Shown: positions 35,575-45,745 of the stretch, one piece after another
How positions within the stretch are numbered: the first letter of the stretch is position 1
How the letters are laid out: each line of letters starts with the position of its first letter
Origin: Pedobacter cryoconitis
GTDB taxonomy: Bacteria; Bacteroidota; Bacteroidia; Sphingobacteriales; Sphingobacteriaceae
Assembly (NCBI GenBank): GCA_019352875.1
Contig: JAAAFW010000004.1
Location: 1-64,000, forward strand
Reading direction: 5' to 3'
DNA: 64,000 nt
The notes under the pieces: model-generated
The model's database searches: none
Told to the model about the DNA's origin: nothing
What the model saw: the letters and a program-made list of their open reading frames with translations, nothing else
Made by a program: the position numbers and the translations under genes

Positions 35575-35667
35575 TACTTTTGTTGTTATGGATATAAGAG
35601 TAAATATTATTTGACAATAATATTATAGACTAAAATACGGTTATGGTCCAAGAATAATTTACTTTTG
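35575..35667 (+). promoter_or_regulatory. spt control region: two -7 boxes and a 9-4-9 palindrome
   Basis: Two identical TACTTTTG boxes (35575-35582 and 35660-35667) bracket a perfect palindrome, AATATTATT (35603-35611) and AATAATATT (35616-35624), with a 4-nt centre. The size and symmetry suit a TetR-type dimer, and a TetR gene lies just upstream. The remaining 35511-35794 sequence is AT-rich and has no gene. Confidence 0.55.
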
Positions 35668-35776
35668 TCTATCTTAAAGTTAACATATTTTTAATATATT
35701 AGATCATGTTTCATAACGGAATTTGTATTAACTAGCTGTATATGAATAAAATAAATTATGAATCTATCTGAAGTAA

Positions 35777-37000
<1,224 letters not shown>

Positions 37001-37070
37001 TTTTAACGGTTCAGTTAGAATTAAATCTCCTGTCCGGATTACGCCGGATATAAATTTGTTATAGAAATAA

Positions 37071-38060
37071 ATGAAAAAGCGTGTTTTGATTACTGGTGGA
37101 AGTGGTTTCGTAGGATACCATTTGATCGAGGCAGCGATTTCCTCCGGACTGGAGGTTTTTGTTGCAGTACGGTCCAGTAGTCCGGTTTCGCATTTAAGTA
37201 GATTCGATATCAAATTTGTTTATCCGGATTTTAGCAGCGTGGAAGGTCTTATTTCTTTATTGGAACAAGGACGTTATAATTACATTGTTCATGCATCTGG
37301 TATTACTAAAGCGAAATCTGCTGAAGACTACAATAGGATAAATGCTGAGTTTTCTTATAATCTCGCCCTTGCAGCTGTTAAAGCAGACATTCCTTTGGAG
37401 AAATTTGTATTTGTCAGTAGTCTGGCTGCAATTGGACCACTTGAAAATCTGGATGGCGTAATACAGGACAACACTCCGGCAAGGCCGGTAACTTTATATG
37501 GTTCGAGTAAGATGCTGGCGGAGCAGTATCTTACTCGAATAGCCAATCTTCCTTTAGTAATTATACGGCCAACAGCTGTGTATGGACCGAGAGAGAAAGA
37601 TATTTTTATTTTACTAAAAAGCATCTATAGGGGGCTTGAACCTCATATAGGTAAATTCTCCCAGAAACTGAGTTTCATTTATGTAAAAGACTTGGCTAAT
37701 GTAATTGTTGATTCTTTGTCTTCTGCTGTAACAAATGCGGCTTACAATGTGTCTGATGGATATCAGTACGACCGCTATGCGCTTGCTGAAGGTGTTAAAA
37801 AAGCTATGCAGAAGAAGACTTTTAAATTTCATATTCCAGTATTTCTTGTTTCATTTTTGGCTGTTGTAATAGAGAAAATTTATAGTAACAGAGACGCTGT
37901 GCCGACATTAAATAAAGAAAAAATGAATGAGCTTACCGCCCTTAACTGGATATGTAGTATTGAACATGCCAGAAAAGACTTATCCTTCAAGCCGGCATAT
38001 AATCTAAATCAGGGACTTGAAGAAACAGTTCGTTGGTATAAACAAAATAATTGGCTTTAG
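37071..38060 (+). CDS. NAD-dependent epimerase-type reductase, candidate 3-ketosphinganine reductase
   Basis: The 329-residue extended SDR has the nucleotide motif GGSGFVG (residues 9-15), Ser near 120 in FVSSLAAIGP, and YGSSK with Tyr143 and Lys147. It looks catalytically complete. Being 70 nt after spt suggests it acts on the SPT product, as the epimerase-like CerR does in Caulobacter. The sequence alone would also fit a sugar or dihydroflavonol-type reductase. Confidence 0.75.
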   Translation: MKKRVLITGGSGFVGYHLIEAAISSGLEVFVAVRSSSPVSHLSRFDIKFVYPDFSSVEGLISLLEQGRYNYIVHASGITKAKSAEDYNRINAEFSYNLALAAVKADIPLEKFVFVSSLAAIGPLENLDGVIQDNTPARPVTLYGSSKMLAEQYLTRIANLPLVIIRPTAVYGPREKDIFILLKSIYRGLEPHIGKFSQKLSFIYVKDLANVIVDSLSSAVTNAAYNVSDGYQYDRYALAEGVKKAMQKKTFKFHIPVFLVSFLAVVIEKIYSNRDAVPTLNKEKMNELTALNWICSIEHARKDLSFKPAYNLNQGLEETVRWYKQNNWL

Positions 38061-38414
38061 AGGCCGACAGAGATGAAAATGTATTTTTCCATATTTGAGC
38101 TATTATTTCCTGGACTAACTGCTATGGTTTTTCCTAAGAGGAACAGCTATGCATTTTCGGCAATACATACTAAAAAAATCTATCCACTTTACGTCTTAAA
38201 TCAATCCTGATATGCCTGTTGAAGCCCGTTTTAAGCTACCGGTATATCCGGACGTAATTTTTGACTTTCATACCGCAATAGTCCGTAAGCATCTTACTAT
38301 TCGTGTCTATCTATCTGTTTTTCATGTGAATGTAAATTTTAGTAAAATAAGCATTTCCCGTTTTATTCCTATCAATAATTATTTACCGGTGTCAGGAGCC
38401 CCTTCTTTTTTAAA
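38061..38414. other. 354-bp gap without a supported gene
   Basis: Short open frames exist here (for example a 45-codon one from 38073 and a 68-codon one from 38212), but neither resembles a protein family and the two overlap. I see no strong hairpin or -7 consensus. It probably holds the promoter and leader of the DUF5686 gene. Confidence 0.4.
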
Positions 38415-40991
38415 ATGAAAAATTACCTCAATAAAATCATATTCATTCTAGCATTTATTTTGCCCTTATTCAATCTGGCTGGTTTCGCACAACAAACCGA
38501 AACTAAACAGACTGTAATTACAGGGGTGATTACAGATGCAACAGATAAGGATCCTATTCCTTATGTTACAATTTTGTTCAAGGGAACTGGCATTATCACC
38601 AAATCTGATGCAGACGGTAAATTTGTAATTTCTACACGGGAAACACATACGGAACTTCAGTTTAGCTATGTCGGATATAAATCTTCATTCGTGACAATTA
38701 AGCCGGGCGAGAGCCAGGTTGTTAATGTGAAGATGCAGTCTGAATCTCAGAGTCTTTCTGAAGTTGTTATCAGCTCGAATAAGCGGCCTTCATACAGAAA
38801 TAAAAATAACCCGGCAGTTGAATTGATCAGAAAGGTTATTGAAAATAAAAGCAAAAACCAGGGAAAAGCGTATGAGCATATTTCTTATCAGCAATATGAA
38901 CAAATGTCTTTTTCTCTAAGTAATCTTTCTGAGAAGTTTAAGGGTAAAAAACTCTTCAGAAATTATCAGTTTCTCTTTGAAGAACAGGATTCAACAAAAA
39001 TTGGTGGTAAACTCACCCTTCCGATTTTTATGGAAGAAAAGTTATCACAAAATTATTTGCAAAGAAATCCTGACAAAAAGAAGGTAGTTGTCCTGGGAGA
39101 TAAGCATGTTAATTATGACAGCAAGTTTATCGATACAAAGGGTATGAGCAAGTATTTCGAAAGGATGTATGCTGATATTAATATTTATGATAATAATATC
39201 TCATTGGTCAGCAATCAGTTTTTAAGTCCGATAGCTGATGCATCTCCGACCTTTTATAAGTTTTTTATCACAGATACGATTAAAACACATAGCCCGCAAC
39301 TGATTGAGCTGTCTTTTATTCCAAGAAATAATACTGACCTTTTATTTGAGGGTAAGATTTATATTACAATGGATGGCAACTATGCAGTACAGGACGCGTT
39401 TCTTACAGTAAATAAGAATATCAATCTGAATTTTGTAAGAGCGCTTGAAGCAAAGCTTGATTTTGATAAGAATCCAGACGGACGCTATCATTTGGCAAAA
39501 ACAAATCTGATTATCGATTTTGGCATCAGCCAGAATAAAGGAGGTGGTTTTACTGGACAGAGGACTGTGATTCTTAAAGATTACCAAGTCAATGTTCCTC
39601 AACCTGATACTGTATATCAGGGACCTGCGCATGTTATAGCTCCGAACGCAGAGCAACGTCCCGACCAGTTCTGGAATAGCCAAAGGATGGCAGATCCTTC
39701 CCTCACTGCGAATATCAATATTTACAAAAATATTGATACGCTGCAGACTATTCCATCTTTTAAAAGAACTATGGATCTGGTTACGCTATTATTTGCCGGA
39801 TATAAGGATTTTGGACCTTTTGAGATGGGACCTGTTAATACTTTTTATAGTTTTAATAATGTAGAGGGTTTCAGACTTCGTTTGGGTGGCAGAACCACAA
39901 CTGCGCTTAGTAACCGGTATTTCTTCGAGACTTACGGTGCATATGGTTTTAAGGATGAGAAATGGAAATATTTCTTAAGTGGTACTTACTCGCTTAATAA
40001 TAAATCTATATATGCTTTTCCGCAGAACTATATTCGCGGTAGTTTCCAACGGGATACGAAAATACCCGGACAAGAGCTACAATTTGTACAAGAGGATAAT
40101 TTCCTGCTTTCCTTTAAAAGAGGGGAGAACAATATGTTATTGTATAATGATATTTATAAGGTTGATTATGTGCATGAATTTGAAAACCATTTTTCTTATG
40201 CAATTTCTGCACGTAAATGGACGCAGCGCCCGGGTGGTTCTTTGATCTTCAATAATTTTGATGCAAACAACCTCCATTCTGTTGATCATATCAATACCTC
40301 AGAGATTACAGTAAACTTGCGTTACGCCCCTTTCGAGAAATTTTATCAGGGTAAATTATACCGTACTCCGATAATAGACAAATACCCTATCTTCAATTTA
40401 CGCTATACAGCAGGTCTGAAAGGTGTTCTAGGTGGTGAATACAATTATCATAACCTGATGGGAAGTATTGACAAAAGGTTTTATCTGTCTCAGTTAGGAT
40501 ATACGGATGTAACTGTTGAGGGTGGATATTTATTTGGTAAAGTGCCTTTCCCATTATTGACCATTCACAGGGCTAATCAGACTTATGCTTATCAACTTAA
40601 TTCTTACAACCTGATGAACTTTCTTGAGTTTGTGAGTGATAAATATGCAAGTGTTAATCTGGACCACAATTTTAATGGATTCTTCTTTAATAAAATACCT
40701 TTGATCAAAAGATTGAAGCTGCGTGAGGTTGCATCTATAAAAGTTCTTTATGGTTCTTTACGTGATGAAAATAACCCTAACAAGAATCCTGACTTATTCC
40801 AGTTCCCAAAAAATAGTGATGGTGTTACAACTACGCAAACGCTTGACAGAACTCCTTATGTTGAAGGAAGTGTAGGTGTTGGAAATATATTTAAGATCCT
40901 TCGTGTTGATATGGTGAAGAGGTTTAATTACCTGAATAACCCTGAAGTCTCGGAATGGGGTATCCGAGCAAGAGTTAAATTTGATTTTTAA
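38415..40991 (+). CDS. Outer-membrane DUF5686 protein with CarboxypepD_reg domain (first copy)
   Basis: The 858-residue protein has a signal peptide (cleavage near AGFAQQ), then a carboxypeptidase-regulatory-like beta-sandwich (about 32-110, GVITDATDKDPIPYVTILFK), then a DUF5686 region of about 700 residues ending VKFDF. The terminal Phe and the alternating pattern near the end point to an outer-membrane barrel. Function is unknown. It lies between the spt/reductase pair and the DUF4833 gene, so a role with sphingolipids in the outer membrane is worth considering. A paralogue of equal length is at 60859-63423. Confidence 0.82.
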   Translation: MKNYLNKIIFILAFILPLFNLAGFAQQTETKQTVITGVITDATDKDPIPYVTILFKGTGIITKSDADGKFVISTRETHTELQFSYVGYKSSFVTIKPGESQVVNVKMQSESQSLSEVVISSNKRPSYRNKNNPAVELIRKVIENKSKNQGKAYEHISYQQYEQMSFSLSNLSEKFKGKKLFRNYQFLFEEQDSTKIGGKLTLPIFMEEKLSQNYLQRNPDKKKVVVLGDKHVNYDSKFIDTKGMSKYFERMYADINIYDNNISLVSNQFLSPIADASPTFYKFFITDTIKTHSPQLIELSFIPRNNTDLLFEGKIYITMDGNYAVQDAFLTVNKNINLNFVRALEAKLDFDKNPDGRYHLAKTNLIIDFGISQNKGGGFTGQRTVILKDYQVNVPQPDTVYQGPAHVIAPNAEQRPDQFWNSQRMADPSLTANINIYKNIDTLQTIPSFKRTMDLVTLLFAGYKDFGPFEMGPVNTFYSFNNVEGFRLRLGGRTTTALSNRYFFETYGAYGFKDEKWKYFLSGTYSLNNKSIYAFPQNYIRGSFQRDTKIPGQELQFVQEDNFLLSFKRGENNMLLYNDIYKVDYVHEFENHFSYAISARKWTQRPGGSLIFNNFDANNLHSVDHINTSEITVNLRYAPFEKFYQGKLYRTPIIDKYPIFNLRYTAGLKGVLGGEYNYHNLMGSIDKRFYLSQLGYTDVTVEGGYLFGKVPFPLLTIHRANQTYAYQLNSYNLMNFLEFVSDKYASVNLDHNFNGFFFNKIPLIKRLKLREVASIKVLYGSLRDENNPNKNPDLFQFPKNSDGVTTTQTLDRTPYVEGSVGVGNIFKILRVDMVKRFNYLNNPEVSEWGIRARVKFDF

Positions 40992-41009
40992 TCGTTTATA
41001 ATTACAGTC

Positions 41010-41585
41010 ATGATGCCTTTAGCATTAAAAAATAATTTTTTCCAAATCATCATTGCGATTTTCGTAGTTGCAGGTAGCTTCAGTGTTTCGGCGCAGGATA
41101 CTGGTAACCCTTCTCCTCTGAATTTCCCTGTTCCAAAGGGAATTGAGAATCAATTGTTCTACCTGCAGCGTGATCCTAATATCAATACAATCATCTGTGA
41201 GCTCAATGTTGGTTCTGATGGAGATGTTGTTAAGGATAAGCCGGTATCTGTTTACTGGATCAGGTATGACGAAAAAAAGGAAAAGAAAGATCTTAACATG
41301 ATTCAGCGAAAGTTTGCCTACGGAATAGATACCAAAGAAATAGGTAAGGATAAATATGAGTTACGATTTGTTTCACATAAAAAACTTCCTATGTATCTCC
41401 AGCGGTCCACAACTGATCAAAAATTTCATGTTTATGTGACAGTAAATCAGAAGAAGATTCAAATAGAACGCATATTTTTGCGTATCGAAGGTGGTTCGTT
41501 CTGGCTTCCCAATGTAAAGTATGTGGAAATCAAAGGGCTGGATACTTCAGATAATTTACCAACAGTACAAAGAATCAAAATATAA
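41010..41585 (+). CDS. Secreted DUF4833 protein
   Basis: The 191-residue protein has a signal peptide (cleavage near VSAQD) and a single DUF4833 domain: LNFPVPKGIENQLFYLQRD, then PVSVYWIRYDEKKE and later RIFLRIEGGSFWLP. It follows the DUF5686 gene after 18 nt, so the two are surely co-transcribed and may act together in the envelope. No enzyme motif is visible. ATGs at 41010 and 41013 are both possible. Confidence 0.82.
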   Translation: MMPLALKNNFFQIIIAIFVVAGSFSVSAQDTGNPSPLNFPVPKGIENQLFYLQRDPNINTIICELNVGSDGDVVKDKPVSVYWIRYDEKKEKKDLNMIQRKFAYGIDTKEIGKDKYELRFVSHKKLPMYLQRSTTDQKFHVYVTVNQKKIQIERIFLRIEGGSFWLPNVKYVEIKGLDTSDNLPTVQRIKI

Positions 41586-41696
41586 TAAGCAGAATGTAAA
41601 CGCTGGTCTGTCATATTATGCCAGCAATATAATCCGGAACATTAAACAGCAGTTTTTGTTGCGATGTTCATATTAAACGCTTAAAATTCAATCACT

Positions 41697-42317
41697 ATGA
41701 AAAAGAATTTTATCTCTAACTCTTCCGAATCCATCAGGATGTTTAAAAGTAGCTTTTTAGAAAGCTTATCTAAAGTACATTATTATGTGCCGCTTATTGT
41801 TTATATACCTGTAATCGGCTATCTGATCTATTTATCTTTTACAGATGCAAAGATGGATTTTCTATCTTTTGGATCGTGGTTCCTGATCGGTTTGTTTGTC
41901 TGGACGATTTCAGAATATATATTACACCGTTTCGTTTTCCATTTTTATCCTAAGTCGGCTATAGGAAAACGGATACATTTTATATTCCATGGCGTTCATC
42001 ATGACTATCCGAATGACTCAAAACGGTTAGTTATGCCACCTTCGGCAAGTATACCAATGGCATTGGGCTTATATTTTCTATTTCTTTACATTCTTCCAGC
42101 CGGAACTATTTATGCTTTCTTTACCGGATTTTTAATAGGGTATCTGATTTATGACATGGTACATTACGCTCTGCACCACGCTAATTTTAAAAGTGGCTTC
42201 TGGAAAAAATTAAAGCAACATCATATGTTGCACCATTATTCAGATTCGACCAAAGGATATGGAGTAAGTTCCGCTATCTGGGATAAAGTCCTTGGGTCAG
42301 ATTTTGACAAAAAATAA
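41697..42317 (+). CDS. Fatty-acid/sphingolipid hydroxylase (sterol desaturase superfamily)
   Basis: The 206-residue membrane protein has the His-box pattern of di-iron hydroxylases: HRFVFH, HGVHH, HYALHH and HHMLHH, alternating with four hydrophobic segments. It resembles the catalytic part of fatty-acid 2-hydroxylases (Scs7/FA2H) without the cytochrome b5 domain. In this locus it likely adds the hydroxyl to the N-acyl chain of ceramide, as seen in Sphingobacteriaceae sphingolipids. The exact position is inference. It is followed by a terminator. Confidence 0.85.
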   Translation: MKKNFISNSSESIRMFKSSFLESLSKVHYYVPLIVYIPVIGYLIYLSFTDAKMDFLSFGSWFLIGLFVWTISEYILHRFVFHFYPKSAIGKRIHFIFHGVHHDYPNDSKRLVMPPSASIPMALGLYFLFLYILPAGTIYAFFTGFLIGYLIYDMVHYALHHANFKSGFWKKLKQHHMLHHYSDSTKGYGVSSAIWDKVLGSDFDKK

Positions 42318-42329
42318 TGTCAATGATTT

Positions 42330-42367
42330 AAAGGCGGGATGAATTAATTTTCATTCCGCCTTTCTTT
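42330..42367 (+). terminator. Terminator of the sphingolipid-linked cluster
   Basis: aaaggcgggatgaa (42330-42343) pairs with ttcattccgccttt (42350-42363) through one G-T pair, followed by cttttg. The xseA start follows closely. Confidence 0.85.
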
Positions 42368-42404
42368 TGTATGGAATGTCTAAATTCGCAGGAAACGAAG
42401 AATT

Positions 42405-43778
42405 TTGTCAAACCCATCTTCCATACGGCTTTCAGAACTTACAAGCAGGGTTCAACAGGTAATCAGTACAGCTCTTGGCGCAGTGAAATATTGGGTCATA
42501 GCCGATGTAACTAATTATACTTACAAGGCTGAAAGAAATTTTCACTATTTTGATCTTGTAGAAAAAGATAGCCTATCAGCAGGCATCATTGCAAGGTTCG
42601 CGGCAAGGGCCTGGGGAAATGCGGCCTTAAACATTACTAACTTCGAGCGTGCCACAGGGCAAGCATTTAAAAATGATCTCCATGTGCTGATTCAGGTAGA
42701 GGTGCTGTTTAATGCTGTATACGGGCTTCAACTGAATGTTGTTGATATTGATACCAATTTCACACTCGGTCACCTTGAACAACAGCGGAAAGCCACTTTA
42801 GAAAGATTAATCCGGGAAAATCCAGCTTTCATTAGTTTGACAGATGGCATTTATCAGACAAGGAATTCAAAATTGTCATTCGGTCCGGTAATTCAACGTA
42901 TTGCTGTAATTAGTTCTGAGACTTCCGCCGGTTACCAGGATTTTAAACATACTTTAGAAAATAATGCGTTTGGCTACCAGATAATTATTGATAATTATTT
43001 TGCTTTGGTGCAAGGAGAGGCGAATGCAAAAGCATTTCTTGCCCGTTTAATTACAGTATTTGAATCAGGAATTCCTTACGATGCAGTTATACTGATCCGA
43101 GGAGGCGGTGCTCAGACCGACTTTCTTCTTTTTGATCAGTATGAGCTAAGCAGGGCAATTGCGAAGTTTCCAATACCTGTAATTACAGGTATTGGCCATC
43201 AGAAAAACGAGACAATAGCAGATTTAATGGCCCATACTTCTACAAAGACTCCGACGAAGGCTGCTGAATTTATTATCGCACATAACCGGGGTTTTGAAGA
43301 AAACCTAAAGGCGATGCAACAGACTTTGATAATCAAAGCTGCGCAGCTTATGGCAGTTCATAAAGACAAATTGAATACCTTGAACCAACAAACTATTCAT
43401 GCTGCCAAAAAGATGCTTAACATGGAAGAACACGAACTCTTTAGCATGTCTCAGCGTCTCCTTTCTCAACCACAGTTAATTCTTTTGGGAAAAAAACGGG
43501 ATTTGGAAAATGTCAGGATTAACCTTGGAGGCTATAGTAAACTATATCTTCAGCATCAGCAACGTGAAATTGAACATATCAGATCTTTAATGCGGCTCAT
43601 GAGCCCGGAGAATATACTCAGTAAGGGATTTGCATTATTAAAAGTAAATGGTGAGATTATAAAAGACATGTCCCGGGTTGAAACCGGAACAATAATTGAA
43701 GTTGTTCTGGCTGATACAGAAATTGAGACAAAGGTACTGAATAAGAAAAACAGGCATGGAAAAGAGTATGAATTATGA
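42405..43778 (+). CDS. xseA: Exodeoxyribonuclease VII large subunit (TTG start)
   Basis: XseA is the catalytic subunit of exonuclease VII, which degrades single-stranded DNA. The 457-residue protein has the OB-fold N-terminus (IRLSELTSRVQQVIS and YWVIADVTNY), the catalytic core with RIAVISSETSAGYQDF, LIRGGGAQTDFLLFD and PVITGIGHQKNETIAD, and a long coiled coil. The frame opens with TTG at 42405. The nearest upstream ATG, at 42371, is out of frame, and the next in-frame Met lies deep in the domain, so TTG is the real start. It overlaps xseB. Confidence 0.92.
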   Translation: MSNPSSIRLSELTSRVQQVISTALGAVKYWVIADVTNYTYKAERNFHYFDLVEKDSLSAGIIARFAARAWGNAALNITNFERATGQAFKNDLHVLIQVEVLFNAVYGLQLNVVDIDTNFTLGHLEQQRKATLERLIRENPAFISLTDGIYQTRNSKLSFGPVIQRIAVISSETSAGYQDFKHTLENNAFGYQIIIDNYFALVQGEANAKAFLARLITVFESGIPYDAVILIRGGGAQTDFLLFDQYELSRAIAKFPIPVITGIGHQKNETIADLMAHTSTKTPTKAAEFIIAHNRGFEENLKAMQQTLIIKAAQLMAVHKDKLNTLNQQTIHAAKKMLNMEEHELFSMSQRLLSQPQLILLGKKRDLENVRINLGGYSKLYLQHQQREIEHIRSLMRLMSPENILSKGFALLKVNGEIIKDMSRVETGTIIEVVLADTEIETKVLNKKNRHGKEYEL

Positions 43779-43962
43779 ACAGGCTTACGCTGAGTTAAGC
43801 CAGATTGCTAAGGAGATTGAAACTGAGGCTGTATCAGTGGATGTCTTGGCTGAACGGGTAAAAAGAGCCTCAGAACTGATTAATTTCTGTCAGAAAAAAT
43901 TGAGAAATACCGAAACTGAGGTTAATAATATTATTAAACAGTTGGAGAATCAACACTTATAG
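43768..43962 (+). CDS. xseB: Exodeoxyribonuclease VII small subunit
   Basis: This 64-residue helical protein is the small subunit that caps the XseA coiled coil. Its sequence AYAELSQIAKEIETEAVSVD with RVKRASELINFCQKKLR is the standard XseB pattern. I choose ATG 43768 (MNYEQAYAE, the usual family start). An in-frame ATG lies at 43756. It overlaps the end of xseA, as in many genomes. Confidence 0.92.
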   Translation: MNYEQAYAELSQIAKEIETEAVSVDVLAERVKRASELINFCQKKLRNTETEVNNIIKQLENQHL

Positions 43963-43997
43963 GTTACATTGACAGGCACACATTTAAATTTTAAACC

Positions 43998-44909
43998 ATG
44001 TTAGTATACACACCAGAAGAAGAAGAAGTTTTTTTCGATCAGATTGACAAGGTTTATAGTCTTGCTGAAGCCGGCTCAACAACAGAAGCAGAAGCCATAT
44101 TATTACAATTGGCGGCAGATGTGCCACTCCCAAGAGAAGATAATACCTTAGGCGCGATTTTATTGGAAAGTATCTATGCTTTTTATGAACAAAAAGGGGA
44201 TACCGGAATGGCCTTGCCGCATTATCTTGCTGAAACCGATTTTCTACAGGAAAAAATGAAAACTGAAGCCGTGAAGAATCCGGTGCATTTCGTAACTACA
44301 GGAAGTATTCTGGTAGACTTAAATGAGCTTGACAGGGCTAGGGGGTATTTTAAGATTGCTTTAAAGCTGGCAAAGAACAAGATCTTCAATGATTTTAATC
44401 CTGATTTTCTGCATATGGCACTAATTTCAGATGAAGAATTTGAAGAATTTAAGCTTACTTATACTCCGCAGGATGATTCAGATGGGGAAGCATTAAATGA
44501 AGATATAATGCAGGAACTCGAGGTTTTGGTTACTCAAGGTAACGAAATTTTGGAAGAAGGTGACTTTGACGGAGCAATAACTATTTTTCAAAAGGCAATT
44601 TCTTTATTGCCGGAGCCGGCCGAAACATGGGAAGTATATCCATGGATTGCTGCACCACTGGCAGACGCCTATTTCGGTAAAGAAGAATATACGCTTGCAT
44701 TACCATATTTCCAGATAGCAAACGATCTCATACAAGAAGAAGAACCAGATGCATTTCTGAAAATGCGTTTGGGGCAGACGTTGTTGGAAACTGGTAATAC
44801 AGAAGATGCGTTAATACATCTTAATAGCGCTTATGAAATGGGTGGTGAAGAAGTTTTTGAAGACGAGGATGGAAAATATTTAGAGCATTTAAAGGTTAAA
44901 AATACCTAA
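43998..44909 (+). CDS. Acidic tetratricopeptide-repeat protein
   Basis: The 303-residue protein is rich in Glu/Asp and made of helical pairs. Clear TPR-like units occur around 180-215 (EEGDFDGAITIFQKAISLLP) and 230-290 (GKEEYTLALPYFQIANDL and LLETGNTEDALIHLNSAYEM). There is no signal peptide, so it is probably a cytosolic scaffold. It follows xseB by 35 nt and may be in that operon. The partner is unknown. Confidence 0.8.
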   Translation: MLVYTPEEEEVFFDQIDKVYSLAEAGSTTEAEAILLQLAADVPLPREDNTLGAILLESIYAFYEQKGDTGMALPHYLAETDFLQEKMKTEAVKNPVHFVTTGSILVDLNELDRARGYFKIALKLAKNKIFNDFNPDFLHMALISDEEFEEFKLTYTPQDDSDGEALNEDIMQELEVLVTQGNEILEEGDFDGAITIFQKAISLLPEPAETWEVYPWIAAPLADAYFGKEEYTLALPYFQIANDLIQEEEPDAFLKMRLGQTLLETGNTEDALIHLNSAYEMGGEEVFEDEDGKYLEHLKVKNT

Positions 44910-44930
44910 AGAACAAATCAAAATCTTGGA

Positions 44931-45290
44931 TCAGGATTGAAACTGGTCGGCCAACACTGATAATAAGAAAGAGATATCGAATGGCTTGGTAACAACCTCG
45001 TCTGCACATATCTCTTTCACCACTGCAATCCGGGGATGAGTTGATAAAACGATTACTGGAATATGTCCGTGTGTATCTGAAGCTTTAATCTGTTTACAGA
45101 TCAATGTGCCTTCTTCGGAAGGGTTAATAATATCCAAAAGAATTGCGTCTGGTCTGAACTCATTCACATGCTTAAATACTTCATGATCTGAGTTGATCAG
45201 ATGTGTAATATAACCTTCATCCTTTAGTACGATATCAATAAGTTCAAGGATATCTTTATTTTTCTCTACTACCAGTATTTTCTTCTTCAT
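44931..45290 (-). CDS. Single-domain response regulator (receiver only)
   Basis: The 119-residue protein is a lone CheY-like receiver. The phosphoacceptor Asp53 (AILLDIINP), the Ser83/Thr84 switch and Lys102 (VTKPFD) are present. The acidic pair after the first strand, normally Asp-Asp or Glu-Asp, is Glu9-Lys10 (LVVEKNKD), which would weaken Mg2+ binding. There is no output domain, so it acts by protein contacts or as a phosphate shuttle. No kinase is adjacent. Confidence 0.85.
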   Translation of the reverse strand: MKKKILVVEKNKDILELIDIVLKDEGYITHLINSDHEVFKHVNEFRPDAILLDIINPSEEGTLICKQIKASDTHGHIPVIVLSTHPRIAVVKEICADEVVTKPFDISFLLSVLADQFQS

Positions 45291-45443
45291 CAGGTCGATA
45301 TGAATTTCACCAGGTTCTCCGGGAAATCGATCACAAAGATAAATAACCTTTTATTTAAATTTCATTGTAATTGGTTTATATTATTCATAATCAGTATTAG
45401 ACAAAAAATAATTTAGTATGTAAAATATTCTCCCGGGAATTTT

Positions 45444-45451
45444 TATATTTG
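45444..45451 (+). promoter_or_regulatory. -7 element of the histone-H1-like gene
   Basis: TATATTTG fits TAnnTTTG exactly, 19 nt before the ATG at 45471. No matching -33 element is evident. Confidence 0.45.
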
Positions 45452-45470
45452 GTTATAAGAAGCTAAAAAC

Positions 45471-45650
45471 ATGGATAAATTTACTAAACTAAAAGAACTG
45501 GCGGCTGGCATAGAGGCAGACGTGGAGAAATTTTACAATGCAGGAAACAGCGCAGCTGGCACACGTGTGCGTAAAGCAATGCAGGATCTTAAAGTTCTGG
45601 CTCAGGAGATCAGAAGTGAAGTAACTGAGAAGAAAAATTCGGCAAAATAA
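45471..45650 (+). CDS. Histone H1-like small DNA-associated protein
   Basis: A 59-residue protein, MDKFTKLKELAAGIEADVEK followed by FYNAGNSAAGTRVRKAMQDL and a Lys-rich end. It matches the short histone H1/Hc1-like family widespread in Bacteroidota, usually annotated as histone H1 or a chromatin-associated protein. The block AGTRVRKAMQDLK is the family hallmark. Two amphipathic helices are likely. An exact -7 box lies just upstream, which supports expression. Confidence 0.82.
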   Translation: MDKFTKLKELAAGIEADVEKFYNAGNSAAGTRVRKAMQDLKVLAQEIRSEVTEKKNSAK

Positions 45651-45745
45651 TAACGACCACATTCCTGACGAAAGGGGTTTATTGCTATATGAGAGATGCA
45701 TGTGCATTTTTATAAGCATTAAGTCCCTTTTTTAAATTTAGTACA

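Noticed and set aside
38212-38418. Open frame of 68 codons before the DUF5686 gene
   Set aside because: No family resemblance, and it runs into the start of the real gene in another frame.
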